Positions 27,001 to 34,470 of a stretch of 64,000 nt of DNA are shown here, piece by piece (the stretch's first letter is position 1; each line of letters opens with the position of its first letter). This DNA is from Pholis gunnellus (lineage: Eukaryota; Chordata; Actinopteri; Perciformes; Pholidae): contig OU342806.1 of assembly GCA_910591455.2 (NCBI GenBank), positions 5,297,478-5,361,477 on the forward strand, written 5' to 3'. The notes beneath the pieces are model-generated. The model had not been told where the DNA came from. It searched no databases and saw nothing but the letters and a program-made list of their open reading frames with translations. The position numbers and the translations under genes were made by a program.

Positions 27001-30000
27001 TAATTTAACAGGAAGCCCAGAATTTAGGCGAAACCTCCCAGATATCACATGCTGTGCCTTGCAGCCCCCACCATCGTCCCTCTATAGCTTCCAGTTTGGG
27101 CCCAGAGTTGCTGAACAAGTGTGACTCTTTGAGATGTTCCTCTTGAGGAAGTTAGCTGCCCCCGTGTGCCCGGACCCTGCCGTGCCATGTAGTGCAGCTT
27201 AATGGACTTCAATTACCCCGGCAACAGCCAAACCACATTAAAACACCCTCAGGCAAACTAACACAGGTTGGTTTCCTCCTACGGTGAGGCTACATGCGAT
27301 TGCTGTGAGGGCTAGTTGGGGGAAATAAGATTTGACTGACTCGGAGGGGCTCGGTGTGGGATCATAGCATTTTGGGTTTTAATGGCTCTCCTGATTGAGC
27401 TAAACTTGATGGTGGAAAAGTTTGGACTGTGCTGAGGTAATGCATCCGTAAACGTCAGCTAGTCAGCAGAGAGAGGGAGGTTACTTATGAAAATGGGTGG
27501 AGAAGCAAACCTTTTCACAGTTATTGTGATGCATTAATGACGTTGCAGTGCAAAAATATTGACGTTCATTTGTGTTTTGTTCGTTTTCCAGCTCACTGCC
27601 AGCAGTGTCGAATCCAGCGCTGCAACGCGGATTATGTGTCCTCCACCTCGCCCTCTAGTGGTCTGCAGGATGACGTGGCTCTAGATCTGGACTACTGCAT
27701 TGCCTTGCGGGCCTACGATCAGTGCACCCGGCGGCAGGCGCGCAGCTGCAGGGGTGACCTGGTCTACCACTCGGCCGTCTTCCGCATTAAGGAGCTATAC
27801 TCTCAGCACAACTGCTCCAACGACGGGCCCACCTCCTCCGCCAAGGTCCCCAGCACGCCTCGCCCGGCCGTGTCGGAGCTGTGCGACTACGAGAACCGGG
27901 TCCTCATGTCGGGCTCAGCCGGGCAGAAGAAATACGCCCACTGTGGATTATTCGGAGACCCGCACTTACGGACATTCCGCAACGAGTTTCAGACCTGCAA
28001 GGTGGAGGGGGCGTGGCCTCTGATTGACAACCGCTTCCTGTCGGTGCAGGTGACCAACGTGCCCGTTGTGCTCGGCTCCAGCGCCACCGCGACCAGCAAG
28101 GTAAGGATGGCTGTAGAGCAGAGCTGCTACGTTACGAAGCGACACGTATTTTGATCACCGATTAATCATTTCTCTGTCATTTTTTTCAAGCAAAAATGCC
28201 AAATAATCCCTTGGGGCACATTCTAATATTGAGATGAGACGGTAAAGAATAAATGTTGAGCGTTCCAACAAACAAAGACGAAATATAAAGTATCGTGACA
28301 GATAGCTGCAGCCGTAGTTTAAAACAAAGTAATGTCTACTTGCAAACGCTCTCACATTCTACATATTCTTAGTTTCTTTCCCTATATTGTTTCGTTTGAA
28401 CACAATTCAGAGTTCACAGGAAGAAATTCCAAAACTTAAAATTTGCCAAAATTTAAAATCTCAGAGCCTTTGAGGGCGAGTAGTTCTTCTCTCGCGACAA
28501 GCGTCCACGACAATATTAGAAACGCTGATTATAGTAAGATTATAGCAGGCTGGTTTTTTGAGTGCCTGCTTGCTCGAGTATTGCCATAAAGCATCAACAT
28601 GTGAAGTTAATCGTCATTCCACGGTGCCTCTCGAGCCTCCAGCATTCCTCTTGTCTTGGAGCTCCTTCAGATCTCTGAGGGAAAAGCGAGAGGAGGGGAG
28701 TCTTCAGCGGTGTTGAATCACAGACATGCTTGAGCGCTCTACCTTTTAACACATGGGTGGTCATATGGTAGTGATTAACGCTCACTCAAACATTTTCCTC
28801 CACCGCCACGATCAGGAATGTTTTTTCACCCCTCTGGTCAAATAATTAACTGGGTGCCTTTTTGTGTAAATATGGAATGATGTGGAAAAATAAAAAGGAA
28901 TAATTGGACAGCAGCGAGGGCTTTTGATTCGGTTAATGAAATAGGCTGGTGTTGTCATGCTTTTAAATAGTTGAAACCTTCATCATGTCTTTGTTACTTA
29001 AAGTCACATTGGTATACAAGACTCAGGACGCACAGATAATAGCCATTAAGAGAGGTTTAGAGAGCTGCTTTTATTTGAATCATAGGCTTAAATAGTGATT
29101 GACTCCCACGTTAACTCCACAATAAACTAAAATATTGCACTAAGGACTTCAGAATGAACTCAAAAGGCATTTTAAAGTGTATTTTGGGTTTGCAGCCTAA
29201 TGCAAACCTGTAGCCGGGTAAGTCTGTGCCGGCGCCCGCATGCCCCCATCATGATTTCGGAGTTGTTTGCAACTGCCAGACGTGAGACAGGAAATCATCC
29301 ATCAAATACTGTAACCCCGTAAGTGTAAACGTAACCACAGCCACCGCTTTGTCAAGATACTTTGAAGAAACACAGGTTAGGCCCCGATTTTTCAAAGCTC
29401 AGCTGGAATACAAATCACAGTCAGTCACTCTGCCAGCGTTGGAAGATGCATGGAGATTTGAGGCTGTTATGAAACCGTGTTGTTTGAGCCAACATTCAGG
29501 GAGGACTCGTGGAGTCATTGCCTTTTAGTTTCAGTATTTTTTTTTTTCCCCAGGTATGAAAGGAAATGGTGAGGACCACACAATGATTGTGGTTTATTTC
29601 AGCAGTTTCTCTCTGTGGGTGGTAAGAATCCAGTGGACCAGTGACAGCAATCACTGTCACTCCGTTAAAAGGCCAGTGTGGTGCCATCACACCTTCCACA
29701 GCAGTCAGCATGTTTGGTTACCTGCTGCCACCGTGTGGCTTTAAGTGGCACTGCTCTTATTCCAGACTAATTAGGGCATACTTTTGTAATGCTCGTCATT
29801 ACATTTAAGCAAAGAAGATTATTTATATTTAAGGAACAATAGTCAAACTATAACATCAAATAATAAGAATACTGCTGATCTTTTCTTTCTTCTCTTTTTT
29901 CAGATCACTGTGATCTTCAAGTCCTTCCACGGCTGCACGGATCAGAAGGTGTACCAGGCCACCACAGATGATCTGCCGCTGGCCTTCCAGGACGGGACTC

Positions 30001-30593
30001 GCAGCGGCGGCGAGAGCCTGACCATCGCGGAGCGCGGCGGCGCCGGAGTGGGCCGCCAGGTGAAGATACAGGCCCGTTACATCGGCACGTCCATCATCGT
30101 CCGGCGCGTGGGCAGCTACCTGACCTTCGCCATCCGCATGCCAGAGGACACCCTGGACTTTTCGGAGGACAACGGCGGTCTGCAGCTCTGCCTGCACGGC
30201 TGCCCGCGCAACGAGCTCATCAAGGAGCACACGCTGGGCCGCCAGAGCCAGCAGCCCCGCCTGCAGGGCACCAACACGGAGCTGGGTCCTCTGCGGCCTC
30301 CTCACCAGGTCTACACGGTGGAGCGGGCCACGGCCAAGTGTAGAGAGACTCTGCAGGTGGAGGACGTGTACTTTCAGTCCTGCGTGTTTGACTTGCTGAC
30401 CACGGGGGACCCAGAGTTCTCCATGGCGGCCTTTGGCGCTCTGGAGGATTTAAAGGCGCTGCCGCCGAGCAAACTGAAGCAGAACTCCCCGAGGACTCCT
30501 CGTCTTTACAACCGAGCAGCGTCGCACACGGCGGCTGCAGCAGCCAACGGCTCCCTGCTCTCACTCCTGCTCCTCAGTCTGCTGCTTTTGTAA
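22703..30593 (+). CDS. rgmd: RGM-family GPI-anchored BMP/neogenin co-receptor, probable rgmd (whole gene, 4 coding exons)
   Basis: The product is a repulsive guidance molecule: a secreted, GPI-linked surface protein that in this family binds BMP ligands as a co-receptor and neogenin in axon guidance and iron or patterning control. Spliced CDS is join(22703-22743, 24546-24694, 27592-28100, 29904-30593). Translation would start at ATG 22706 (461 aa) or, if exon 1 is unused, at ATG 24601 (430 aa); human family members are about 425-450 aa. Visible in order are a hydrophobic signal segment (CVTLTMVLLSLLF), a Cys-rich N-terminal domain with RGD in CRGDLVYHS, the partial vWD-type domain with autocatalytic FGDPH (Asp-Pro cleavage), the conserved DQKVYQ and FQSCVFDLLTTGD blocks, and a C-terminal hydrophobic GPI signal. 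Introns fall in phases 2, 1 and 0. The core is closest to RGMB (CRIQ.C, VQVTNVPVV, DDLP), but it is too diverged to be a typical rgmb. The celf5 neighbour argues for rgmd. Family certainty is very high; the paralogue letter is moderate. Confidence 0.9.
22744..24545 (+). other. rgm intron 1 (if exon 1 is used)
   Basis: This 1.8 kb stretch holds no further exon that I can support. It contains a 28-nt poly-G run at 24032-24059. An AT-rich block at about 24340-24420, just ahead of the signal-peptide exon, has TAATTA-type sites and CCAGTAATTGCC and could be regulatory. Confidence 0.5.
24032..24059 (+). repeat. Poly-G tract (28 nt)
   Basis: Uninterrupted G28 after GGAGGAGGA, about 490 bp upstream of the rgm signal-peptide exon. 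Confidence 0.97.
24390..25350 (+). promoter_or_regulatory. CpG-enriched region around rgm signal-peptide exon, possible promoter
   Basis: CpG dinucleotides are clearly more frequent here than in the surrounding AT-rich DNA, on both sides of exon 24546-24694. Examples are CCGCAGCCGCAGCGTCGATG at 24540-24559 and the 24990-25340 stretch. The first-intron side has the GCTAGC/CGTTAGC-type sequence often seen at fish CpG-island promoters. No TATA box is obvious. This suggests transcription may start close to 24.5 kb, making the 22703 exon an alternative upstream start. Confidence 0.35.
24546..24694 (+). CDS. rgmd: rgm signal-peptide exon
   Basis: The donor is CGACCAG/GTAAGTG at 24694/24695 (phase 1). 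The in-frame ATG at 24601 sits in a strong context (G at -3, G at +4) and begins MGRSGPQITAKRQ. A hydrophobic core, CVTLTMVLLSLLF, follows and is the expected signal peptide. The reading frame is open upstream of this ATG back to the possible acceptor at 24545 (tttcccccgcag). A second in-frame acceptor lies 6 nt further on (CCGCAG), so the exon may be spliced to 22703-22743. Alternatively a transcript may start nearby: the surrounding 24.4-25.35 kb is relatively CpG-rich and looks promoter-like. Coding from 24601 is secure; the 5' boundary is not. Confidence 0.8.
24695..27591 (+). other. rgm intron 2
   Basis: This 2.9 kb intron separates the signal-peptide exon from the Cys-rich exon in phase 1, the position I expect in RGM genes. 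No exon-like segment is evident. A GC/AT-mixed block at 27130-27260 looks more complex than the rest and could be a conserved element. Confidence 0.8.
27592..28100 (+). CDS. rgmd: rgm exon: Cys-rich N-terminal domain, RGD and FGDPH autocleavage site
   Basis: The acceptor is TTCGTTTTCCAG/CT and the donor is AGCAAG/GTAAGG. The exon is 509 bp, entering in phase 1 and leaving in phase 0. It encodes AHCQQCRIQRCNADYVSS, the RGM N-terminal cysteine pattern, then CTRRQARSCRGDLVYHSAV (RGD motif retained; in human RGMB the equivalent reads RGN). An N-glycosylation sequon (NCS) precedes DGPTSS. The vWD-like segment follows: YAHCGLFGDPHLRTF, QTCKVEGAWPLIDN and VQVTNVPVVLGSSATATSK. The Asp-Pro bond in FGDPH is the conserved autocatalytic cleavage site. 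The linker after DGPTSS is Pro/Ser/Thr-rich and is the least conserved part. Confidence 0.97.
28101..29903 (+). other. rgm intron 3
   Basis: This 1.8 kb phase-0 intron splits the vWD-like domain between ...ATATSK and ITVIF.... This matches the junction expected from RGMA/RGMB protein alignments. I see no other gene in it. Confidence 0.85.
29904..30593 (+). CDS. rgmd: rgm terminal coding exon: vWD-like C-terminal domain and GPI signal
   Basis: The acceptor is a pyrimidine-rich tract ending TTTTTTCAG/ATC, and the exon runs to TAA at 30591-30593. It begins ITVIFKSFHGCTDQKVYQATTDD, the hallmark RGM C-terminal domain opening. The core continues with QARYIGTSIIVRRVGSYL, FAIRMPED, LQLCLHGCP, VEDVYFQSCVFDLLTTGD and ALEDLKAL. 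The segment between LHGCP and TVERATAKC is a poorly conserved basic/Gln-rich loop. The tail AAAAANGSLLSLLLLSLLLL looks like a GPI attachment signal, with a small-residue omega region followed by a leucine-rich hydrophobic end. The exon is strikingly GC-rich compared with its flanks. Confidence 0.97.
   Translation: MTVIFKSFHGCTDQKVYQATTDDLPLAFQDGTRSGGESLTIAERGGAGVGRQVKIQARYIGTSIIVRRVGSYLTFAIRMPEDTLDFSEDNGGLQLCLHGCPRNELIKEHTLGRQSQQPRLQGTNTELGPLRPPHQVYTVERATAKCRETLQVEDVYFQSCVFDLLTTGDPEFSMAAFGALEDLKALPPSKLKQNSPRTPRLYNRAASHTAAAAANGSLLSLLLLSLLLL

Positions 30594-30596
<3 letters not shown>

Positions 30597-30623
<27 letters not shown>
30597..30623 (+). repeat. (AT)n microsatellite in rgm 3' UTR
   Basis: Alternating AT run starting just a few bases after the rgm stop codon. 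Confidence 0.95.
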
Positions 30624-30627
<4 letters not shown>

Positions 30628-30745
30628 TTAAAAAACAAACAAAAGAGAAACCTGGTGACAAACAGAACGTGGAAGCAATACCAGCTTGAGGAAAGAGCGA
30701 GTAGAGCTCTGACATATATATTTGTAATTTTGTTTTGAAGGGGAT

Positions 30746-30774
30746 GGGGGGGGGGGGGGGGGGGGGGGGGGGGG
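30746..30774 (+). repeat. Poly-G tract (29 nt) in rgm 3' UTR
   Basis: Uninterrupted G29 on the sense strand, about 150 nt after the rgm stop. In RNA this could form a G-quadruplex-type structure. Confidence 0.97.
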
Positions 30775-31534
30775 ATTTGTGAATGTTGTGGTCTTTTTCT
30801 GTTTTTGTCATTTGAAGGATTTCACACATTAAATATGTTGTTTTTTTCCCACTTCACATTTCCCGTGGGATCCATGATTGACATCATCAGTCGAAATGCA
30901 TGAACTCATGAGGTTTGGGGTCCAGCTCATCATGTTTCCACATGCTCACTGTTAATCGGTTTACGGTTCACGGCAGCTAAACGGCATTGAGTTGTTTTTT
31001 TGTAAATAGAAGAGTCGTCATCGTGCACAACCTTCAAACACTCCACCGCGCATGAAGCTGCACATGTAACTCCTTACGGTCTGTAAGCAGCGTGGCTCCT
31101 AGATCCTGTATAATCCAGTATTATCAATTGCACGTAACGCTTTCAACAGCAAGTTGTGTGTGCTCAGATGTAATTTCTTTGTCTATTTCAACGGTTAATT
31201 TCAGAAACCTGGTACGATAAATACACAGGATCCAACAACTGTATGTAAAAACTACCTATCCATAACACATGGTGTCAGTGTGATATTCAACAGTCCTCTT
31301 CTGTGAAACACTCCCTCTTCAAGCTGTTTGGCTTCCAGTTTTAAAAAAGGTTTTAAAAAAAAAAACACAAATCTTTATATAATAATATATTAAAAGAGTG
31401 TATATATGTGTTTTATATAGTGTACATTTGCCTGTGTATAGATGTTTTAACTGTAATGTGTTTTACATTTGTTGTGTTTTTAGTAGGTTATTTTGAGACA
31501 TTGTAAGAAATGTTAACTAATATGCGTCTTCTGT

Positions 31535-31540
31535 ATTAAA
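31535..31540 (+). terminator. rgm polyadenylation signal ATTAAA
   Basis: The common ATTAAA variant lies about 940 nt after the rgm stop codon. It is followed by a TTTCTTCTTCTTCTTTTTG-rich downstream element at about 31560-31579, as expected of a cleavage and polyadenylation site. Confidence 0.5.
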
Positions 31541-31560
31541 GTGTTGGACACTCCGGACTG

Positions 31561-32507
31561 TTTCTTCTTCTTCTTTTTGATCCCTCTTGTACCTGGTATC
31601 TTACACACAGGACAGAGATTTATTCCATCACATCGTGGGAAATTATTGTGTACAGAGATTGTCTATCAGCTTTCATTGTCCCTTTTTTAAACCAGAGTTA
31701 TGAACCTTTTTAAATCAAAACACATTTACCGTTTCTGGTTCAAGACGCGACACATAAGATGACAAGCAAAACACAAAACGCTTTGAAGAACTCAGTGTTT
31801 CCCCAACTGTATGCGTGTAATACCTCCCGTGTCCTGGTGGGGTCCTCAGCCCATAAGGCCTGACAGCTTGTAGTTCACAGACAGCTTTGACAAGCTGGCT
31901 GTGTAGCTGTAGGGATCCACAGTATGTTCTCAGTCCCCTGTGTAAATGTTACCTCTGAGTGCTGAGCTGGCTGCTGGCTTTGCTTTTGTCTGCCAGAGCG
32001 CTGCATGGCTCCAAATAGGATTTAGTCTGTGGTTTAACACCAGGTTAGAGTCAACACACGCACGCTGCTGATATTTGCACTAAACGTGAACAATGAGCGC
32101 TGTGATTGGGGAAGAGGGATGTGATCGGGTTTTTTTTTACCATCGCCATCAAAAATGCAATTAAGAAAGCTCCGGCACACTCCTTATGAAGACATTACGA
32201 ATGAATGCGCTATAATTAGCAAATGTGGTTTTAATTCATATCTTGAATTAAGTTTAAAGTGTCTTGGTCCTTTTACAACTCTCGAGCGGCAGAATGTTTC
32301 GTCACACTTGCAATCATACTTTATCTCTCCATGTCTTTACATTCAGCTGGCCAATGAAACATGCCACTATTTCTACCTATTACATCCTAAATCTGTCTTC
32401 TTTGTGTGACATCACCTCATCGTACCATCCTTAATATTAGGAGCACAATAGAGGGTTGATTGGAGGTAAAAACCTGTTATAGTATTGTCTCGTCTTGGGG
32501 AGCCAGA
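31561..32507. other. Intergenic DNA after rgm
   Basis: No gene, splice-flanked frame or clear repeat is seen here. The 32155-32409 open frame lacks coding character. Confidence 0.5.
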
Positions 32508-33285
32508 CAGTGGTGGAAAGTAACCAAGTAAGTGTACTTAATGTGAGTCTTTCCATTTTATACAACTTTCTACTTTTACTCTATTACATTTCAGTGGCAA
32601 ATATACTTTTTACTCCATAAGTATTTTCCGACAGAGGTGGAAAGCGTACTACGTTGCACTAAAAGTACTTTTACATTAAATACATGTTACTCAAGTAATA
32701 GCATTTGTGTAAAAATGTACTTAAGCAAAAAGTAGGTCAGTTAAAATGTACTCTGAGTAAATGTTACTGCCAGCCTTAATGCCTCCGATTATGAAATCCT
32801 CTTGGGCTTATCCAGAGGTTTTAGTACTACAGGCCACCAATCCCAGCTGTGGAGACATTGGTGTAGTCGTCTCTCTGTAGGACACTGATTTACGTTATTC
32901 TTAAAACCACGAGGTTTTATTGTGCTTTTGTATAACGTCTTGAAATACTGTTAAATCAAAGAGTGTAGGCTGCAAATGAAATGTCCAGTGGAACAACATC
33001 AGCAGCAGCAACAAGACACCTTCTATCCAAAGCCACAGATGGACACTCTGCTGTCTGTGCTTACAACAGATTATCAATTATATTTACAACCGCCTTCTTC
33101 GTGGAGCCTCACAAGAAGTGACCAGAAAACAGACGACACGCGCACAATTAAACAAACATAATCAAGTATTTAAAAAAACATCACCAAAGCAGAAAACGTG
33201 TAAACAATATAAACTCCACAGCGTCCATTAACCAAAAAAAACATACAGCTCCGATTTCTACACACACGCGTGGCACGAACACTTC

Positions 33286-33298
33286 GTTGCTAGGCAAC
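33286..33298. promoter_or_regulatory. RFX-type X-box palindrome
   Basis: GTTGCTAGGCAAC is an exact inverted repeat of GTTGC and GCAAC around a 3-nt centre. This is the half-site arrangement RFX proteins bind, typically in promoters of cilium genes. It lies about 170 nt downstream of the minus-strand ATG at 33470, in what would be intron 1. Confidence 0.45.
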
Positions 33299-33385
33299 GC
33301 CGCTGCCGCAAAAAAGCGTTCCGTTAACGTTCTTTCTCGTCTGGAGAGTTCACGCTAGTTCAGCTGCGCGTGTCGTCGTACTCAC

Positions 33386-33470
33386 CTGTTACGAGCGGCA
33401 CCGTGGAGTCCTCCTCCTCCACAAACTGATCCGGGTTCACCACCTCTCTACTCGCGCGTCCCTCAGCCAT
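33386..33470 (-). CDS. Exon-like open frame with perfect donor, unidentified (possible first exon)
   Basis: On the minus strand an ATG at 33470 opens a frame reading MAEGRASREVVNPDQFVEEE and then DSTVPLVT. It runs directly into a consensus donor, AACAG/GTGAGTACG, at 33386/33385 in phase 1. The codons are GC-rich and the peptide is acidic with no stop, like a real first coding exon in a CpG-rich promoter. I do not recognise the protein. No partner exon was found further left on the minus strand, and the segment lies inside nested repeats. It may be a captured gene fragment, a cargo of the repeat, or the start of a gene whose other exons I could not see. Confidence 0.3.
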
Positions 33471-34070
33471 GATATGAACGGTACACACGGGCTGTGTGTC
33501 ACAGTATAACCGGTCCACTCGACCGCCTCCAGTCCCAGTATAACCTGTCCTGCACGAGCATCGTGGGTGTGACAGTTCGCGTGCCCTGCCAGGTGATGTC
33601 ATTACTGATGTAACTTTTATTTTTTATTTATGCCGATTCAAGATAATGCTAATTATAACCCCACGTAATGTATGGGGTCATTTTGTTTGGATAATGCTTG
33701 AGGTGGAAGCGGCACGTGAGCCGCAGCGTGAACGCAAACGTTTATAACGCGTTATTTCCGGGGTGTCTCCTCTCGCGAGCTCCGCCCTCCTGCGGCCGCA
33801 GACACACCTGCAGCTTCTTGATTGATCACTTTTCATCTGACGCTTGTTACATTCCCACACTGTTTATCAGGACTTTTTCATCTGACTTTTTGTTTTTATG
33901 TGTGTGACTTGAAATGTAGCGAAGTACAATACTTGTGATAAATAGCATTTTTTTAAGTACACAAAAATGACTTTGTTACAGTAACATGAGTAAATGTAAT
34001 GTACTTCCACCCCTGCATTACATTTTTTTTAAATAAGTTTTTATTTTTTAAGTTTTTAAAAGTCCAATCA

Positions 34071-34130
34071 GTGGTTCCCAAACTTTGTAACCCCTTGAAA
34101 AAATCAGTGTCTTGTTGATGGGGATCCTGT
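34071..34130 (+). repeat. hAT-like repeat fragment (CAGTGGTTCCCAAACT)
   Basis: CAGTGGTTCCCAAACTTTG followed by AACCCCTTG resembles the start of widespread vertebrate hAT/Charlie-type non-autonomous elements. It sits between the inner element and the right half of the outer element, adding a third layer. Only one end is visible. Confidence 0.35.
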
Positions 34131-34470
34131 CATGTTGAAGACCCGCAGAGGTAAAATTATGCAACGTCTTTTTCTCCTTTCCTCTCCCATTAATCATCTT
34201 AGAGGCGTCACATTTATCTTGTGAGCTGTATATAAAGGGGATTAAAACTAGTTCCACATCAAGCAGCTACAGCAGTAAAATGCAGCTTACACCTTGTTGC
34301 ATCAGTACTAACAATCTATTAATGTCATATATATAATAAATAAAGCAGTCACAAAACTTTTGCCAACAACAATTATGTACTTTTACTTACATCGGTGTTT
34401 GAATGCAGGGCTTTTACATATAGTGGAGTATTTTTAGTAAGTAAAAGATTTGAATACTTCTTCCACCACC

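Larger units (their letters stand above)
30594..31560 (+). other. rgm 3' UTR
   Basis: The sequence after the stop is AT-rich and non-coding. It contains an (AT)n tract at 30597-30623 and an uninterrupted poly-G run of 29 at 30746-30774. A first polyadenylation hexamer variant, ATTAAA, occurs at 30828-30833. A better placed one at 31535-31540 is followed about 20 nt later by a T-rich element. The 3' end is placed at about 31555-31560 by inference from the second signal. Confidence 0.6.
33240..33800. promoter_or_regulatory. CpG-rich promoter-like island inside nested repeats
   Basis: This about 560-bp stretch is CpG-dense within AT-rich flanks. It contains the palindromic X-box-type site GTTGCTAGGCAAC (33286-33298), which fits RFX-factor recognition. 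It also contains TCTCGCGAG (33771-33779), a motif known from TATA-less CpG-island promoters. Both flank the exon-like frame at 33386-33470. I infer promoter potential; activity cannot be judged from sequence. Confidence 0.35.
32632..34015. mobile_element. Nested inner repeat with CAGRGGTGGAA termini
   Basis: A second AAGTA-rich element lies inside the outer repeat. It starts CAGAGGTGGAAAGCGTACTA at 32632 and ends TACTTCCACCCCTG at 34015, giving imperfect inverted termini. Its left 140 bp and right 100 bp are typical AT-rich repeat sequence. Its core (33240-33800) is CpG-rich and unlike either end. I could not identify a clear target-site duplication, so the exact limits are uncertain. Confidence 0.5.
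32508..34470. mobile_element. Interrupted teleost transposon-like repeat (outer element)
   Basis: The left end reads CAGTGGTGGAAAGTAACCAA. It continues with the ACTTTCTACTTTTACTCTAT and CATTTCAGTGGCAAATATAC type sequence. The right end reads AAAAGATTTGAATACTTC followed by TTCCACCACC, giving short inverted termini GTGGTGGAA/TTCCACCAC. From memory both halves match one very common dispersed fish repeat rich in AAGTA/TACTT. The two halves are separated by about 1.6 kb of unrelated insert, so the copy was hit by later insertions. Only the ends are firm, and no transposase frame is present. Confidence 0.65.

Noticed and set aside
27700..28023. 107-codon plus frame overlapping the rgm Cys-rich exon
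   Set aside because: Shadow of the true rgm frame; the true frame gives the complete RGM domain.
29856..30564. Long minus frames opposite the terminal rgm exon
   Set aside because: Antisense shadows of a GC-rich coding exon.
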